A DNA stretch of 5,600 nt from Armatimonadota bacterium (GTDB lineage Bacteria > Armatimonadota > DTGP01 > JAHWJO01), in NCBI GenBank assembly GCA_019348365.1, contig JAHWJO010000338.1, forward strand, positions 1 through 5,600, read 5' to 3'. The position numbers were made by a program, and so were the translations under genes. Under the pieces are notes generated by a model, which was not told the DNA's origin, did not search any database, and saw only the letters and a program-made list of their open reading frames with translations. Positions 5,539-5,600 of this stretch are shown here, one piece after another (position 1 is the stretch's first letter; every line of letters begins with the position of its first letter).

Positions 5539-5600
5539 CATCCTTGCCTAAGAGGGTGTATAGAAAGGAGTGAGAAGAGGGTAAGCTAGAGATATGAACC

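Overview
The window comes from a high-GC Gram-negative bacterium that carries a bacterial 20S proteasome together with UBact, the ubiquitin-like modifier of several non-actinobacterial phyla. The Gram-negative inference rests on a secreted-type MscS channel with a periplasmic domain and on an NrfH-type membrane tetrahaem cytochrome c. UBact plus prcB/prcA is known from Nitrospirota, Armatimonadota, some Verrucomicrobiota and Planctomycetota, and various candidate phyla. I cannot tell which of these this is from one window.

Layout, left to right. Positions 1-577 hold no convincing gene. They contain an inverted-repeat element (87-198), a double-hairpin repeat module (258-306) and a likely terminator for the proteasome operon (506-536). 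Positions 578-2512 are a compact minus-strand operon, transcribed right to left: UBact (2512-2309), prcB (2303-1389), prcA (1399-578). UBact and prcB are 5 bp apart, and prcB and prcA overlap by 11 bp. Positions 2513-3238 are a 726-bp divergent intergenic region that must hold the operon's promoter. It also contains a striking 238-bp palindromic repeat element (2921-3158). Positions 3239-4750 (+) encode an MscS-type mechanosensitive channel with a signal peptide and an N-terminal periplasmic domain. Positions 4751-5088 are intergenic with several small hairpins. Positions 5089-5538 (+) encode NrfH, the quinol-oxidising partner of cytochrome c nitrite reductase; nrfA is expected just beyond the right edge.

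How the genes work together. PrcB (catalytic Thr66/Asp82/Lys98) and PrcA form the 20S core. UBact is the presumed degradation tag, already ending in Gly-Glu, so by analogy with Pup it should need no deamidation before ligation. The ligase (PafA-like), the depupylase-like enzyme (Dop-like) and the ring ATPase (ARC/Mpa) are not in the window and must lie elsewhere. MscS and NrfH look like unrelated neighbours.

The main discoveries are the UBact-proteasome operon (a described but little-studied system, here without its usual enzymes beside it), its start/stop arrangement, and intergenic palindromic repeats that share a common module at two distant sites.
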